From Bradyrhizobium rifense (lineage in GTDB: Bacteria > Pseudomonadota > Alphaproteobacteria > Rhizobiales > Xanthobacteraceae), in the NCBI RefSeq assembly GCF_008123425.1, contig NZ_VSSS01000047.1, positions 1 to 59,433 on the forward strand: a DNA stretch of 59,433 nucleotides. The letters are read 5' to 3'. The notes below the pieces were generated by a model. It had not been told where the DNA came from. It saw only the letters and a list, made by a program, of their open reading frames with translations, and ran no database searches. Below are positions 25,160-33,239 of the stretch, piece by piece (position 1 is the stretch's first letter; each line of letters starts with the position of its first letter). The translations under genes and the position numbers were made by a program.

Positions 25160-26044
25160 CTACACCGCCGGCTTCGGCAGCCCCGCGATCGCACAAGCCG
25201 CGCGCAGCGTGTTCACGAGCAGGCAGGCGACCGTCATCTGGCCGACGCCGCCCGGCACCGGCGTCACAGCACCGGCAACGCCAAGCGCTTCCTGATAGGC
25301 GACATCGCCGACGAGGCGGGTCTTGCCGTCGTCCTTCGGAATGCGGTTGATGCCAACATCGATCACGGTCGCACCCGGCTTCAGCCAGTCACCGCGCACC
25401 ATCTCCGGCCTGCCGACCGCGGCATAGACGAGATCGGCCTGCTTCACGAGCCCGGGCAGGTCGCGCGAGCGCGAATGGGCGATCGTCACCGTGGCGTTCT
25501 CGTTCAGCAGCAGTTGCACCAGCGGACGGCCGACCAGATTGGAGCGGCCGATCACGATGGCGTTCATGCCCGCGAGGGAAGGGTGCACGCTCTTGGTCAG
25601 GATGATGCAGCCGAGCGGCGTGCAGGGCGACAGCGCCTCGAAGCCGCCGGCGAGCCGCCCGGCATTGTTCGGATGCAGACCGTCGACATCCTTGGCGGGA
25701 TCGATGGCATTGATCACAGCCTCGGTGTTCAGCCCCTTGGGCAACGGCAATTGCACAAGAATGCCGTGCACGGCGGGATCGCGATTGAGCTTTGCGACCA
25801 CCGCCAGCAGATCGGCTTGCGAGACGTCGGCCGGCAGCTTGTGCTCGTACGAGGCCATGCCGGCGGCCTGGGTCTGCGTATGCTTGGAGCGGACATAGAC
25901 TTCGCTGGCAGGATCGTTGCCGACCAGAACCACTGCGAGGCCCGGCACCAGATTGTGCTCGCGCTTGACGCGGGCGACCTCGTCCGCGACGCGCGCGCGA
26001 AGGTCCGCCGCGATGACTTTTCCATCGATGATCTTTGCCGTCAT
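25160..26044 (-). CDS. folD: Methylenetetrahydrofolate dehydrogenase / methenyltetrahydrofolate cyclohydrolase
   Basis: A 294-residue bifunctional enzyme that interconverts 5,10-methylene- and 10-formyl-tetrahydrofolate with NADP. Family segments are present: YVRSKHTQTQAAGM with the catalytic Lys in the Y-x3-K motif, QLPLPKGLN, GLHPNNAGRLAGG, PCTPLGC and the nucleotide-binding IGRSNLVGRP. The ATG at 26044 is 1 base after the stop of the decayed DUF167 frame, as expected for an old operon yggT-DUF167-folD. It converges with ppa. Confidence 0.96.
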   Translation of the reverse strand: MTAKIIDGKVIAADLRARVADEVARVKREHNLVPGLAVVLVGNDPASEVYVRSKHTQTQAAGMASYEHKLPADVSQADLLAVVAKLNRDPAVHGILVQLPLPKGLNTEAVINAIDPAKDVDGLHPNNAGRLAGGFEALSPCTPLGCIILTKSVHPSLAGMNAIVIGRSNLVGRPLVQLLLNENATVTIAHSRSRDLPGLVKQADLVYAAVGRPEMVRGDWLKPGATVIDVGINRIPKDDGKTRLVGDVAYQEALGVAGAVTPVPGGVGQMTVACLLVNTLRAACAIAGLPKPAV

Positions 26045-26045
26045 G

Positions 26046-26186
26046 TCAGTTCCTTATCCCTGTCGATTTGACTGATGCGAGCTCGCGCAACGCCTCAGTC
26101 AGCCGTACCGGATCACCCGAGATGGCGACCTGCTTCAGCCGCGACGCCCGTGGTGGAGGTGCGCCAAGGGACCATCGAGGTTCCAT
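26046..26186 (-). pseudogene. Remnant of a DUF167 (YggU-like) gene with an internal deletion
   Basis: A 46-codon frame on the minus strand reads MEPRWSLGAPPPRASRLKQ and then VAISGDPVRLTEALRELA. The second half matches the C-terminus of DUF167 proteins, where a conserved Ser-Arg-x-Lys is followed by an I-x-GD motif. The central core of about 50 residues, including the usual vrVtP and G-x-AN motifs, is missing. It lies precisely where DUF167 genes sit in relatives, between a yggT-family gene and folD. I therefore read it as a gene collapsed by an internal deletion, although a short translated peptide cannot be excluded. Confidence 0.65.
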
Positions 26187-26190
26187 TGGC

Positions 26191-26481
26191 CTACGGCACG
26201 TTCGGATAGACGTACTCGGCGAGATAGAGCTGGATCAACCAAAGCACGAAGAAGGCGACGATCGGAGACAGATCGAGCCCGCCCATCGCAGGCAGCCTGC
26301 GCCTGATAGGACCGAGGACCGGCTCGGTAATCCGATAGAGAAACTCCCACACCGCGCCGACGAACTGGTTGCGGGTGTTCACGACATTGAACGCGATCAA
26401 CCAGGACAGGATTGCCGATGCGATCAGCAGGTAGATGTAGAGATTGATGATCTGGATCAGAATGAAGACTATCGGGCGCAT
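26191..26481 (-). CDS. YggT family membrane protein
   Basis: A 96-residue protein with two membrane segments, about residues 4-30 and 70-92, and the conserved loop EFLYRITEPVLGPIRRRLP between them, which is the YggT signature. Its role is not settled; relatives have been linked to osmotic protection and to cell-shape or plastid-type division factors. The open frame reaches 26562, but ATG 26481 opens directly into the first helix as usual. It lies upstream of the DUF167 remnant and folD on the same strand. Confidence 0.9.
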   Translation of the reverse strand: MRPIVFILIQIINLYIYLLIASAILSWLIAFNVVNTRNQFVGAVWEFLYRITEPVLGPIRRRLPAMGGLDLSPIVAFFVLWLIQLYLAEYVYPNVP

Positions 26482-26680
26482 CAGCGAAACACTCTCTGGG
26501 CCAGTGTCATTGGGGCAGTGTTTGGGACGGTCATGGCTAGATATCGGTTCCCCTCGGCCCAAACAAGGGAAGTCGGTGCCCGGATGGCTAAAACCGGGTT
26601 ACACCTGTCCTTGACTTGACCTTGGCGGGGACTTAAATGGCGCCCGGTTGTCGGCCGCGTTTACCAGAGCGGCCAGCAAA

Positions 26681-26752
<72 letters not shown>

Positions 26753-26756
<4 letters not shown>

Positions 26757-26841
26757 CGCTTCGCCCTTCGGGCTACGCGTGGCGCAGCCACGAGGAGCCA
26801 GAAGAGCGAAGCGTGGTGTCCGGCGAAGCCCAAAGGGCGAA
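26753..26841. repeat. Inverted repeat overlapping the tRNA-Ala 3' end
   Basis: ACCACGCTTCGC (26753-26764) begins with the tRNA ACCA end and pairs perfectly with GCGAAGCGTGGT (26806-26817). A second near-perfect pair, CTTCGCCCTTCGGGCT with AGCCCAAAGGGCGAAG, overlaps it. Either could form the tRNA terminator, but there is no T-run and no integrase gene nearby. Confidence 0.7.
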
Positions 26842-26867
26842 GACGGACTGCCTCCGGAAAATCCCCC

Positions 26868-27680
26868 TTACTTCCCCGTAAACCTTGGCGGCCGTTTCTC
26901 CATGAAGCTCGCCACTCCCTCCCGAAAATCGCTCCCGTTCAGCGCCACCATCATCTCCCGATTCGCATCGATGGTTGCCTCGGCCAGCGTCTGGAACGGC
27001 ACCTCGTAGAGTTGCCGCTTGATCACGGCTATTGCGCTCGGCGAGACGAAATCGGCGAGATCGCGGGCATAGGCGTAAGTCTCCTCGCGCAGCTTCTCGG
27101 GCGAGCAGAGCCGGTTGACCAGCCCGATCCGCAACGCCTCCTCGCTTGGAACACGACGCGCCGAGAGCAGCAGATCCATCGCGTTGGCATGACCGACGAT
27201 GCGCGGCAGCATCCAGCTGATGCCGTGCTCGGCAATCAGGCCGCGCCGCGCGAAGGCCGTCGTGAACACGGTGTTGTCGGTGGCAAAGCGTAGATCGCAA
27301 TAGAGTGCGTGGACAAGACCGATGCCGGCCGTCGCACCGTTGAGCATGGCGATGATCGGCTTGCCGATCGACGGATAGAAGCCGTAGCGCGTTTGCCAAT
27401 CCGGCCGGCGGTTCATGTCGAAGGGCGGCAGGTTCGAGGCGCGCCTGACGTCGTTGGGATCGAGCCCTTTCAGCGCATCCATGTCGGCGCCGGCGCAGAA
27501 GGCGCGGCCCGCGCCTGTCAGCACGATGACGCGGACATTGTCATCGGCGTTTGAGGTTTCCATCGCATGGCGCACGTCGCGCTCCATGACCGGCGTCCAC
27601 GCGTTCATACGATCGGGACGATTGAGTGTGACGGTCGCGATCCGGTCGCTCACGTCATAGAGAATGTGTTCATAGGCCAT
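26868..27680 (-). CDS. Enoyl-CoA hydratase/isomerase family protein
   Basis: A 270-residue crotonase-fold protein. The oxyanion-hole segments are GAGRAFCAGADMDAL at about 56-70 and NGATAGIGLVHALYCDLR around 115-132, with the second CoA-binding region near RRGLIAEHGISWMLPR. The C-terminus has FREGVASFMEKRPPRFTGK, the usual tail for this family. It hydrates or isomerises enoyl-CoA in fatty-acid or aromatic degradation; the precise substrate is not clear. It is a single gene between the tRNA and the amidotransferase, on the minus strand. Confidence 0.9.
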   Translation of the reverse strand: MAYEHILYDVSDRIATVTLNRPDRMNAWTPVMERDVRHAMETSNADDNVRVIVLTGAGRAFCAGADMDALKGLDPNDVRRASNLPPFDMNRRPDWQTRYGFYPSIGKPIIAMLNGATAGIGLVHALYCDLRFATDNTVFTTAFARRGLIAEHGISWMLPRIVGHANAMDLLLSARRVPSEEALRIGLVNRLCSPEKLREETYAYARDLADFVSPSAIAVIKRQLYEVPFQTLAEATIDANREMMVALNGSDFREGVASFMEKRPPRFTGK

Positions 27681-27808
27681 CGCGCTCTCCCTTTGCTACC
27701 GGCACGCGTGCGCGCGCGCTCGTTGGCGACGAGCGTAGCATATTCCGGGATGAGCCTAGGACTTGCGCCAAGGACCCTGCGCGCCAAGGATTTGCGGGAA
27801 GCCGCGAT

Positions 27809-28603
27809 CTACTCGGCGGCTTGCGCCAGCACCGGCCGGCGCGTCAGCCAGCCGCCGATGAAATGATCGAGCCAGGCGCGTTCCGCGGCATCGTAGACCG
27901 CGCGATCTGCAAAATGATGATGCCGCTCGCGCGCGCCAGGCGCGCTGAGGCCGTCATAGCCGCGCGTGGTCCAGCAATGCATCATTGCGTAGGTCACGTC
28001 GGGATGAAACTGCACGCCGACGGCATTGCCGGTGCGAAACGCCTGGATCGGAAAATCATCGCCTTCCGCAAGCAATTCGGCACCTCGCGGCAACTGAAAT
28101 CCTTCGCGATGCCAGTGATAGACCTGCGCCGGCCAGTCCGGGCAGAGCGCGTGGCCAGCCGCGGTCGGGCGGATCGGGTAGTAGCCGATCTGGGTCAGCG
28201 CCTGCGCATGCGGCGCGACGCGCGCGCCGAGCTGCATCGCCAGCATCTGCGCGCCCAGGCAGATGCCGAGGAACGGCCGCTGTTCGCGGAGCGGAATTTC
28301 GATCCAGTCGATCTCGCGGCGAACGTAGTCGTCGGGATCATTGGCGCTCATCGGGCCGCCGAAGACCACGGCGCCGGCATGCCGGTCGAGCGTGTCGGGC
28401 AGGGGATCGCCGAAGCGCGGCCTGCGAATGTCGAGACGATGGCCGAGCGCGCGCAGCGCATTGCCGACGCGGCCGGGTGTCGAGGATTCCTGGTGCAGGA
28501 CGATCAGAACCGGCAGAAGGGGTTCGGAGGCGGCCGCGCGCGGCGTCCTTCCGGGGAAGGGCACCAATTCTGCGCCACCAAACCTGTCCGTCCGAAACGA
28601 CAT
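27809..28603 (-). CDS. Class I glutamine amidotransferase domain protein
   Basis: A 264-residue protein related to the GMP synthase glutaminase domain. The nucleophile motif is LGICLGAQMLA (Cys at about residue 107) and the histidine motif is GVQFHPDVT. Classical members have Glu after HP; here it is Asp, so the catalytic triad would be Cys-His-Asp. Stand-alone members take part in glutamine hydrolysis for amination of various metabolites, often unknown. A CRP-like sequence (28663-28678) lies 60 bases upstream of the ATG. No synthetase partner gene is adjacent. Confidence 0.85.
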   Translation of the reverse strand: MSFRTDRFGGAELVPFPGRTPRAAASEPLLPVLIVLHQESSTPGRVGNALRALGHRLDIRRPRFGDPLPDTLDRHAGAVVFGGPMSANDPDDYVRREIDWIEIPLREQRPFLGICLGAQMLAMQLGARVAPHAQALTQIGYYPIRPTAAGHALCPDWPAQVYHWHREGFQLPRGAELLAEGDDFPIQAFRTGNAVGVQFHPDVTYAMMHCWTTRGYDGLSAPGARERHHHFADRAVYDAAERAWLDHFIGGWLTRRPVLAQAAE

Positions 28604-28662
28604 GGCCTCTGCGAGTGCTATCGGTTCAAGCCGCCAGCATAGCTAAGCGACGGTTAACATCG

Positions 28663-28678
28663 TGTGAGTTTGCGCACA
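28663..28678 (-). promoter_or_regulatory. Weak CRP-like site upstream of the amidotransferase gene
   Basis: TGTGAGTTTGCGCACA fits TGTGA-N6-TCACA except for one base in the second half. It is centred about 67 bases before the ATG at 28603. Confidence 0.3.
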
Positions 28679-28723
28679 CACGCCCCGATATTGAAGCAAG
28701 CTCCGGGCCACTACGGATGTTCG

Positions 28724-29503
28724 TTAGTGTCTCTGCCGCTGGAACCGGCTGGTGGCGGACAGGATGAAGCCGCGCGGGAAGAAGCGCAGTGCGAACGGTA
28801 CGATCTTGATACCGAGACCCGGCAGCACTGCCCGTTTGTTCGCCATCAGGCCGCGATAGGCCTGCTGTGCGACATCGGCGGCCGGGACATTGAGAATCGC
28901 CGTATCGTGCCCGGAGCCAACGCCGGCGCGCCCCTGGAATTCGGTCTGCACCGGTCCCGGGCACAGCACGGTGACGCGAACGCCGCGCGGCGCAAGCTCG
29001 GCCCGCAAGGCCTCGGTGAGCGAAATCACATAGGCCTTGGACGCGTAATAGACCGCCATGCCGGGGCCCGGCAGAAAGCCCGCGACGGAGCCGACATTGA
29101 GCAGACCGCCCTTGTTCCTGATGAGCTGGTCGGCAAAGCGCAACGACAGATCAGTCAGCGCGCGGACGTTGACGTCGACAATGCCGACCTGCTCGTCGCG
29201 GTCGCGCTCGATGGCATCGCCGAACACGCCAAAGCCGGCATTGTTGACGAGATTATCGAGCTCGACCTCTTCGGCAGCGAGCGCCGCTGCGATTTTTTCG
29301 CCGGCATCGGGCGCCTGGAGATCGCAAGCGATGACGATCGGCTTCTTGCCGCACTTGGAGGTGAGCTCGTTTGCGAGCGCCTCGAGCCGGTCGGCACGTC
29401 GGGCCGTCAGCGCGAGCCGGTGTCCGTTCGCGGCAAACACCCGCGCCAGCTCCGTGCCGATGCCCGCCGAGGCACCGGTGATCAACGTTACCCGCTCAGT
29501 CAC
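28724..29503 (-). CDS. Short-chain dehydrogenase/reductase
   Basis: A 259-residue classical SDR. The cofactor motif is TLITGASAGIGTELA at residues 6-20, and the Tyr-x3-Lys active site is YYASKAYV, followed by ALRAELAPRGVRVTVLCPGPVQTEF. The C-terminal part continues past the core with a basic tail. The longest frame starts at 29611, but GTG 29503 gives the usual N-terminus TERVTLITGAS, so I chose it. The family includes many DltE/YohF-like enzymes; the substrate is unknown. It lies behind the amidotransferase on the same strand as a separate unit. Confidence 0.85.
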   Translation of the reverse strand: MTERVTLITGASAGIGTELARVFAANGHRLALTARRADRLEALANELTSKCGKKPIVIACDLQAPDAGEKIAAALAAEEVELDNLVNNAGFGVFGDAIERDRDEQVGIVDVNVRALTDLSLRFADQLIRNKGGLLNVGSVAGFLPGPGMAVYYASKAYVISLTEALRAELAPRGVRVTVLCPGPVQTEFQGRAGVGSGHDTAILNVPAADVAQQAYRGLMANKRAVLPGLGIKIVPFALRFFPRGFILSATSRFQRQRH

Positions 29504-29730
29504 GATCGTAGTCTCTTGAATTGAAGTTTTTTGCCCGTAATGGCGGAACTGGAGCATAAGCCACGCGCGACAGGCAAGCGGCGCTGGCGGCATGGCGGCC
29601 TGAGCGGGCAACAGGAAGCAGGAAAAGCGGCCGATTTACCGGGGAATCCGGAGCCGGCAGGTCCGGCGGCTACATTAAAGTTTCGTCATGTGGTCCATAC
29701 AACCGGGAATCATGCCGCGTTGGCGATAGC

Positions 29731-30219
29731 TCAGCCGCCGACAGCATTGTCCTTGAGCTGATCCGCGGCGCGGTCCGCGACGGCGTGCTTGAGATCGATC
29801 CGGTCGCGCTGGGAAATCCCAAGCAGGTCTGAGGCGCGCCAGACGACGTTGTCCTCGAACTCGGTGACCTGGCCGTCGGCATAGACCAGCTCCCACATCA
29901 TCTGGACGATGCGCCTGCGGCCCTCTTCGTCGAGCGAGCGCATGATGACGCTGGTAAAGTGATAAAGATCGACCGCCTCGCCCTCGACCTGGGTCGCATC
30001 CGCGATCAGCCGGTCGGCCGTGCCGCGGTCGAGCTTGAAATGGCTTTCGATCAGAGTGTGCAGCTTGCTCTGCTCGGCCTGCGTCGGCTGGCCGTCCAGC
30101 GAAACCACATGGACCAGCAGCGCGGTGGCCGCCAGCCGATAATCGCTGTCGCCGAAGGCGCGGTCCTGAGCATGAGGAGCAACAATGTCGGCGATGAATT
30201 GGCGCAGGCCGTCGAGCAT
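29731..30219 (-). CDS. TerB-family (tellurite resistance-like) protein
   Basis: A 162-residue all-helical protein with the TerB signature: acidic segments such as DGQPTQAE near residue 40-48 and DGQVTEFEDN near 118-127, which are the metal-binding-type loops of TerB. Such stand-alone TerB proteins do not by themselves give tellurite resistance. The gene starts 146 bases after the stop of the class III cyclase gene, so it may be the end of the hydrolase-P450-cyclase run. Confidence 0.85.
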   Translation of the reverse strand: MLDGLRQFIADIVAPHAQDRAFGDSDYRLAATALLVHVVSLDGQPTQAEQSKLHTLIESHFKLDRGTADRLIADATQVEGEAVDLYHFTSVIMRSLDEEGRRRIVQMMWELVYADGQVTEFEDNVVWRASDLLGISQRDRIDLKHAVADRAADQLKDNAVGG

Positions 30220-30365
30220 AAGATCCTACCGAAATCGATGACGCCGCGAGGGACGCGGCCGCTACCAGCATTATATGAGTGGGAAACTCAACCGGCGCAA
30301 CGTGCGTCAGTTCCGCGCGCCGCATTACGTTTCGGCAATCTGGGCAGCGTTAACGCGCGAAGGCG

Positions 30366-31775
30366 TCACGGTATCTCGTACACCACCATCTTGTCGGCGA
30401 TGCCGCGCAGCGCCGCCTGCTTCTGGATCGGCTTGATCGCACGCTGCTGCAAAATCTCGGCGACGGCGGGTGCGTCCAGCACCGGGCCGGTGATGTGAAT
30501 CTCCTGCGCCGTCGACAGGCTCTGCACGCGCGCTGCGATGTTGACGGTCTGGCCGAAATAATCCTGCCGCTCGTTCAGCATCACCGCGAGGCAGGGGCCT
30601 TCGTGGATGCCGATCTTGACGATGAGATCGTCGGTGCCGCGCTGCTTGTTGAGCCCGTCCATCGCGGCGCGCATCCGCAGGCCCGCGACGATGGCATGCT
30701 CGGGACGGACGAAGGTCGCCATCACGGCATCGCCAATCGTCTTCACCACCGCGCCCTTCTCGGACGAGATGATCTCCAGCAACGCGTGGAAATGCGCACG
30801 CACGAGGTCGAAAGCGGCGAGATCGCCGACGCGCTCGTAGAGCGCGGTCGAGCCCTTCAGATCGGTGAACAGGAAGGTCAGCGAGGTGATCTGGAGTCGC
30901 TGGTCGAGACTGAGATTGTCCGCCTTGAAGACATCGCGAAACGTCTGGTTCGACAGCATGCGCTTGGCGGTGAGGAACGGCTTGCGCTGGCCGATCAGAT
31001 GATGGAGCGCCTCGGCCGCGATGAACACCGACGGCAGCACCCGCACGCCGGCCTGGTTCTCCAGCGACAGCCGCAGCGGACCCGGCCGCATCGTCGTGGT
31101 CCCCGTCGGCGCCTGCACCTTGTTGTACATGATGGCGAGCTGCTGGCGGTCCTTGGTCGGCTCGCCCTGGACGTCGATGAACTGGGCGGCGTGCGTCACC
31201 GGCTCGAAGATGATGATGAAATCGTTCGGGAGTTGCAGCGACATGGTCGCCTTCTCGCCGGCCGGCAGCTCCATGGTATCCAGCGTCACCTCGTTGGCCA
31301 GTGTCGCAAACGATTCCTTGTTGAAGTCGACGCCGGAGCTCCAGAACACCTGCTTGAAATACTCCCACACCGGAAGCGAGTCCGGGTCGTGCGCCGCGAT
31401 GCGCCGCACGCGCGGATTCACCGTGAAGGAGACCTCGACCTGATCGTCGACCGACGCCTTGTAGCCGCAGGCGCAGAGCGCGCAGTGATAATCGTCCGGC
31501 TTGAGCGCCTTCAGCGTCGTATGGGCGCCAAGCACGCCGCCGCAGCCGGGGCATAGCACGTTCCAGCCGAGGTCGAACAACCCCAGCCGCGCCGAATGCA
31601 GGAAGGCGGAGATCGCGTGCTCTTCATCGACGCCGTGCTGCGTGGCGAAGTCGAGGACATTGACGCGGTTGAGCTCGTGATCCTCGCCGTCCTTGATGAG
31701 ACGCTCGATCGCATCGACCACCTTTGCGTCGGCGGTCTGGTTCAGAACGGATAACTGGGCCTGGATGTCGCTCAT
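30366..31775 (-). CDS. Class III adenylate/guanylate cyclase with an N-terminal zinc-ribbon-like module
   Basis: A 469-residue protein. The C-terminal cyclase homology domain (about 295-460) has FLFTDLKGSTALYERVGD with a metal-binding Asp, KTIGDAVMATF with the second Asp, and FGQTVNIAARVQSL, so catalytic residues are present. Residues about 72-105 contain CPGC and CALCACGYK, a four-cysteine zinc-ribbon-like module. The region before the cyclase resembles the DUF5939-type N-terminal domain. It would make cAMP or cGMP in the cytoplasm in response to an unknown signal. It starts 45 bases after the P450 stop, on the same strand. Confidence 0.88.
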   Translation of the reverse strand: MSDIQAQLSVLNQTADAKVVDAIERLIKDGEDHELNRVNVLDFATQHGVDEEHAISAFLHSARLGLFDLGWNVLCPGCGGVLGAHTTLKALKPDDYHCALCACGYKASVDDQVEVSFTVNPRVRRIAAHDPDSLPVWEYFKQVFWSSGVDFNKESFATLANEVTLDTMELPAGEKATMSLQLPNDFIIIFEPVTHAAQFIDVQGEPTKDRQQLAIMYNKVQAPTGTTTMRPGPLRLSLENQAGVRVLPSVFIAAEALHHLIGQRKPFLTAKRMLSNQTFRDVFKADNLSLDQRLQITSLTFLFTDLKGSTALYERVGDLAAFDLVRAHFHALLEIISSEKGAVVKTIGDAVMATFVRPEHAIVAGLRMRAAMDGLNKQRGTDDLIVKIGIHEGPCLAVMLNERQDYFGQTVNIAARVQSLSTAQEIHITGPVLDAPAVAEILQQRAIKPIQKQAALRGIADKMVVYEIP

Positions 31776-31820
31776 GGCGCAACTCTATTTAGGGTGGATC
31801 ACGCCAACGGCCAGAGCCTG

Positions 31821-33188
31821 TCACCGGCGCGTGATGCGGAACAGGGGTGAGTGGTCAGGCTGGGTCGTGACAACGCCGTACGGAATGACAGGATTGGCGT
31901 CGACGAGTTCGACGCGGAACGCGCCGATCAGCCGCGCCAGCGCCAGCACGGACTCGGCTTGCGCGAACGGCGCGCCGATGCAAACGCGCGGGCCCGCGCC
32001 GAACGGCAGATAGGCGAAGCGATCGGGTGGCTCTTTCGACATGAAGCGTTTTGGAATGAACGCGTTCGGCTGATCCCACAGCTTCTCGTGCCGGTGCAGC
32101 AGCCAGGGCGCGATCATGATGATGTCACCCTTGTTGACCTCGGCACCGGCAACAACGTCCTTGCCGCGTGCGGCTCGGGCGACAAGGAAGGCCGGCGGAT
32201 AGAGCCGCATGGTCTCATAGACCACGGCGCGGGTGAATTTTTGCCGGTCGATATCGGCCATGCTGTCGAGATGCTCGCCGCGGGTCTCGGAGGCGACCTC
32301 CTCCTGCGTATCAGGATCGAGCGCCAGCAGATAGAGCGCCCAGAACAGCGCGGTCGCGGTCGTCTCATGACCCGCCAGGATCATGGTCGCGACCTCGTCG
32401 ACGAGCTGCTCGTCGGAAAATCCCTTTCCCGTTTCAGGATCGCGCGCCTCGTCCATGAGGTCGAACAGATCGCGCGGCGGCGCGCCGTCCTTCTTGCCCG
32501 CCGCACGCCGCTCGGCGATCAGCATCGCGACGAATTCGGTCCAGCGCGTGCGGAAGCGGGCGCGGGCGCGATCCATCGGCGTCGGCCAGGACACCGGCAG
32601 CACCATGTCGAGGAAATAGGCCCGCCCGAGCCGCTCGGCATATTCCATGATGAAGTTGCGCAAGGTCGGACCGTGCCGGTCCATGCCGAACGAGAACATC
32701 GTGCGGCCGGCGATCTCCAGTGTCATGCGCTGCATGATCTCGCGCAGATCGATTGGCTCGTTCGTGCGCACATCCAGCTTCGCGATGGTCTCGTCGAGCA
32801 CCGCCGTCATGTGCGGGACGAGATTGGCAGTGGCGCGCGGCGTGAAGGCAGGTGCGAGCGTCCGGCGCTGATGTGTCCAGGCATGACCCTCGGCGAGCAG
32901 GAGGCCTTCGCCGAGCACGGGACGCAGCATGCGGATGCCCGCCGGCGTCCGCGTGTAGTTCTCGTAATTGCTGAGCAGCACGTGCCGGATGGCATCCGGC
33001 TGATTCAGGATGAAGCTCTTGTGCAGGAAGAAGCGGCCCTGGATGATCTCTTCCTCATAGGCGCGCTGCCCCCAGGTGGCGATCATGTTCTGCCTGATCA
33101 CCGCAAGCCGGCCAAAGAACGACAAATTGTCCGGCGCGCGCGGCGGGGTCGAGGGGATGATGGGCCGACGCACGCTGGCGATGTTCAT
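31821..33188 (-). CDS. Cytochrome P450
   Basis: A 455-residue soluble P450 with no membrane anchor. The I-helix oxygen-activation motif is AGHETTA at about residue 274, the K-helix ExxR is ETMR and the haem-binding loop is FGAGPRVCIGAPFA with the ligand Cys at about residue 403. It inserts oxygen into an organic substrate using electrons from a ferredoxin or flavodoxin partner; no redox partner gene is adjacent. The start is 51 bases after the stop of the Tat-exported hydrolase gene. The substrate and CYP family cannot be set from sequence alone. Confidence 0.95.
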   Translation of the reverse strand: MNIASVRRPIIPSTPPRAPDNLSFFGRLAVIRQNMIATWGQRAYEEEIIQGRFFLHKSFILNQPDAIRHVLLSNYENYTRTPAGIRMLRPVLGEGLLLAEGHAWTHQRRTLAPAFTPRATANLVPHMTAVLDETIAKLDVRTNEPIDLREIMQRMTLEIAGRTMFSFGMDRHGPTLRNFIMEYAERLGRAYFLDMVLPVSWPTPMDRARARFRTRWTEFVAMLIAERRAAGKKDGAPPRDLFDLMDEARDPETGKGFSDEQLVDEVATMILAGHETTATALFWALYLLALDPDTQEEVASETRGEHLDSMADIDRQKFTRAVVYETMRLYPPAFLVARAARGKDVVAGAEVNKGDIIMIAPWLLHRHEKLWDQPNAFIPKRFMSKEPPDRFAYLPFGAGPRVCIGAPFAQAESVLALARLIGAFRVELVDANPVIPYGVVTTQPDHSPLFRITRR

Positions 33189-33239
33189 GGCTCTCTCCCG
33201 CAGATCTCGTCGCAGTAAAGGCTTGCCGCAGGCAATTAG

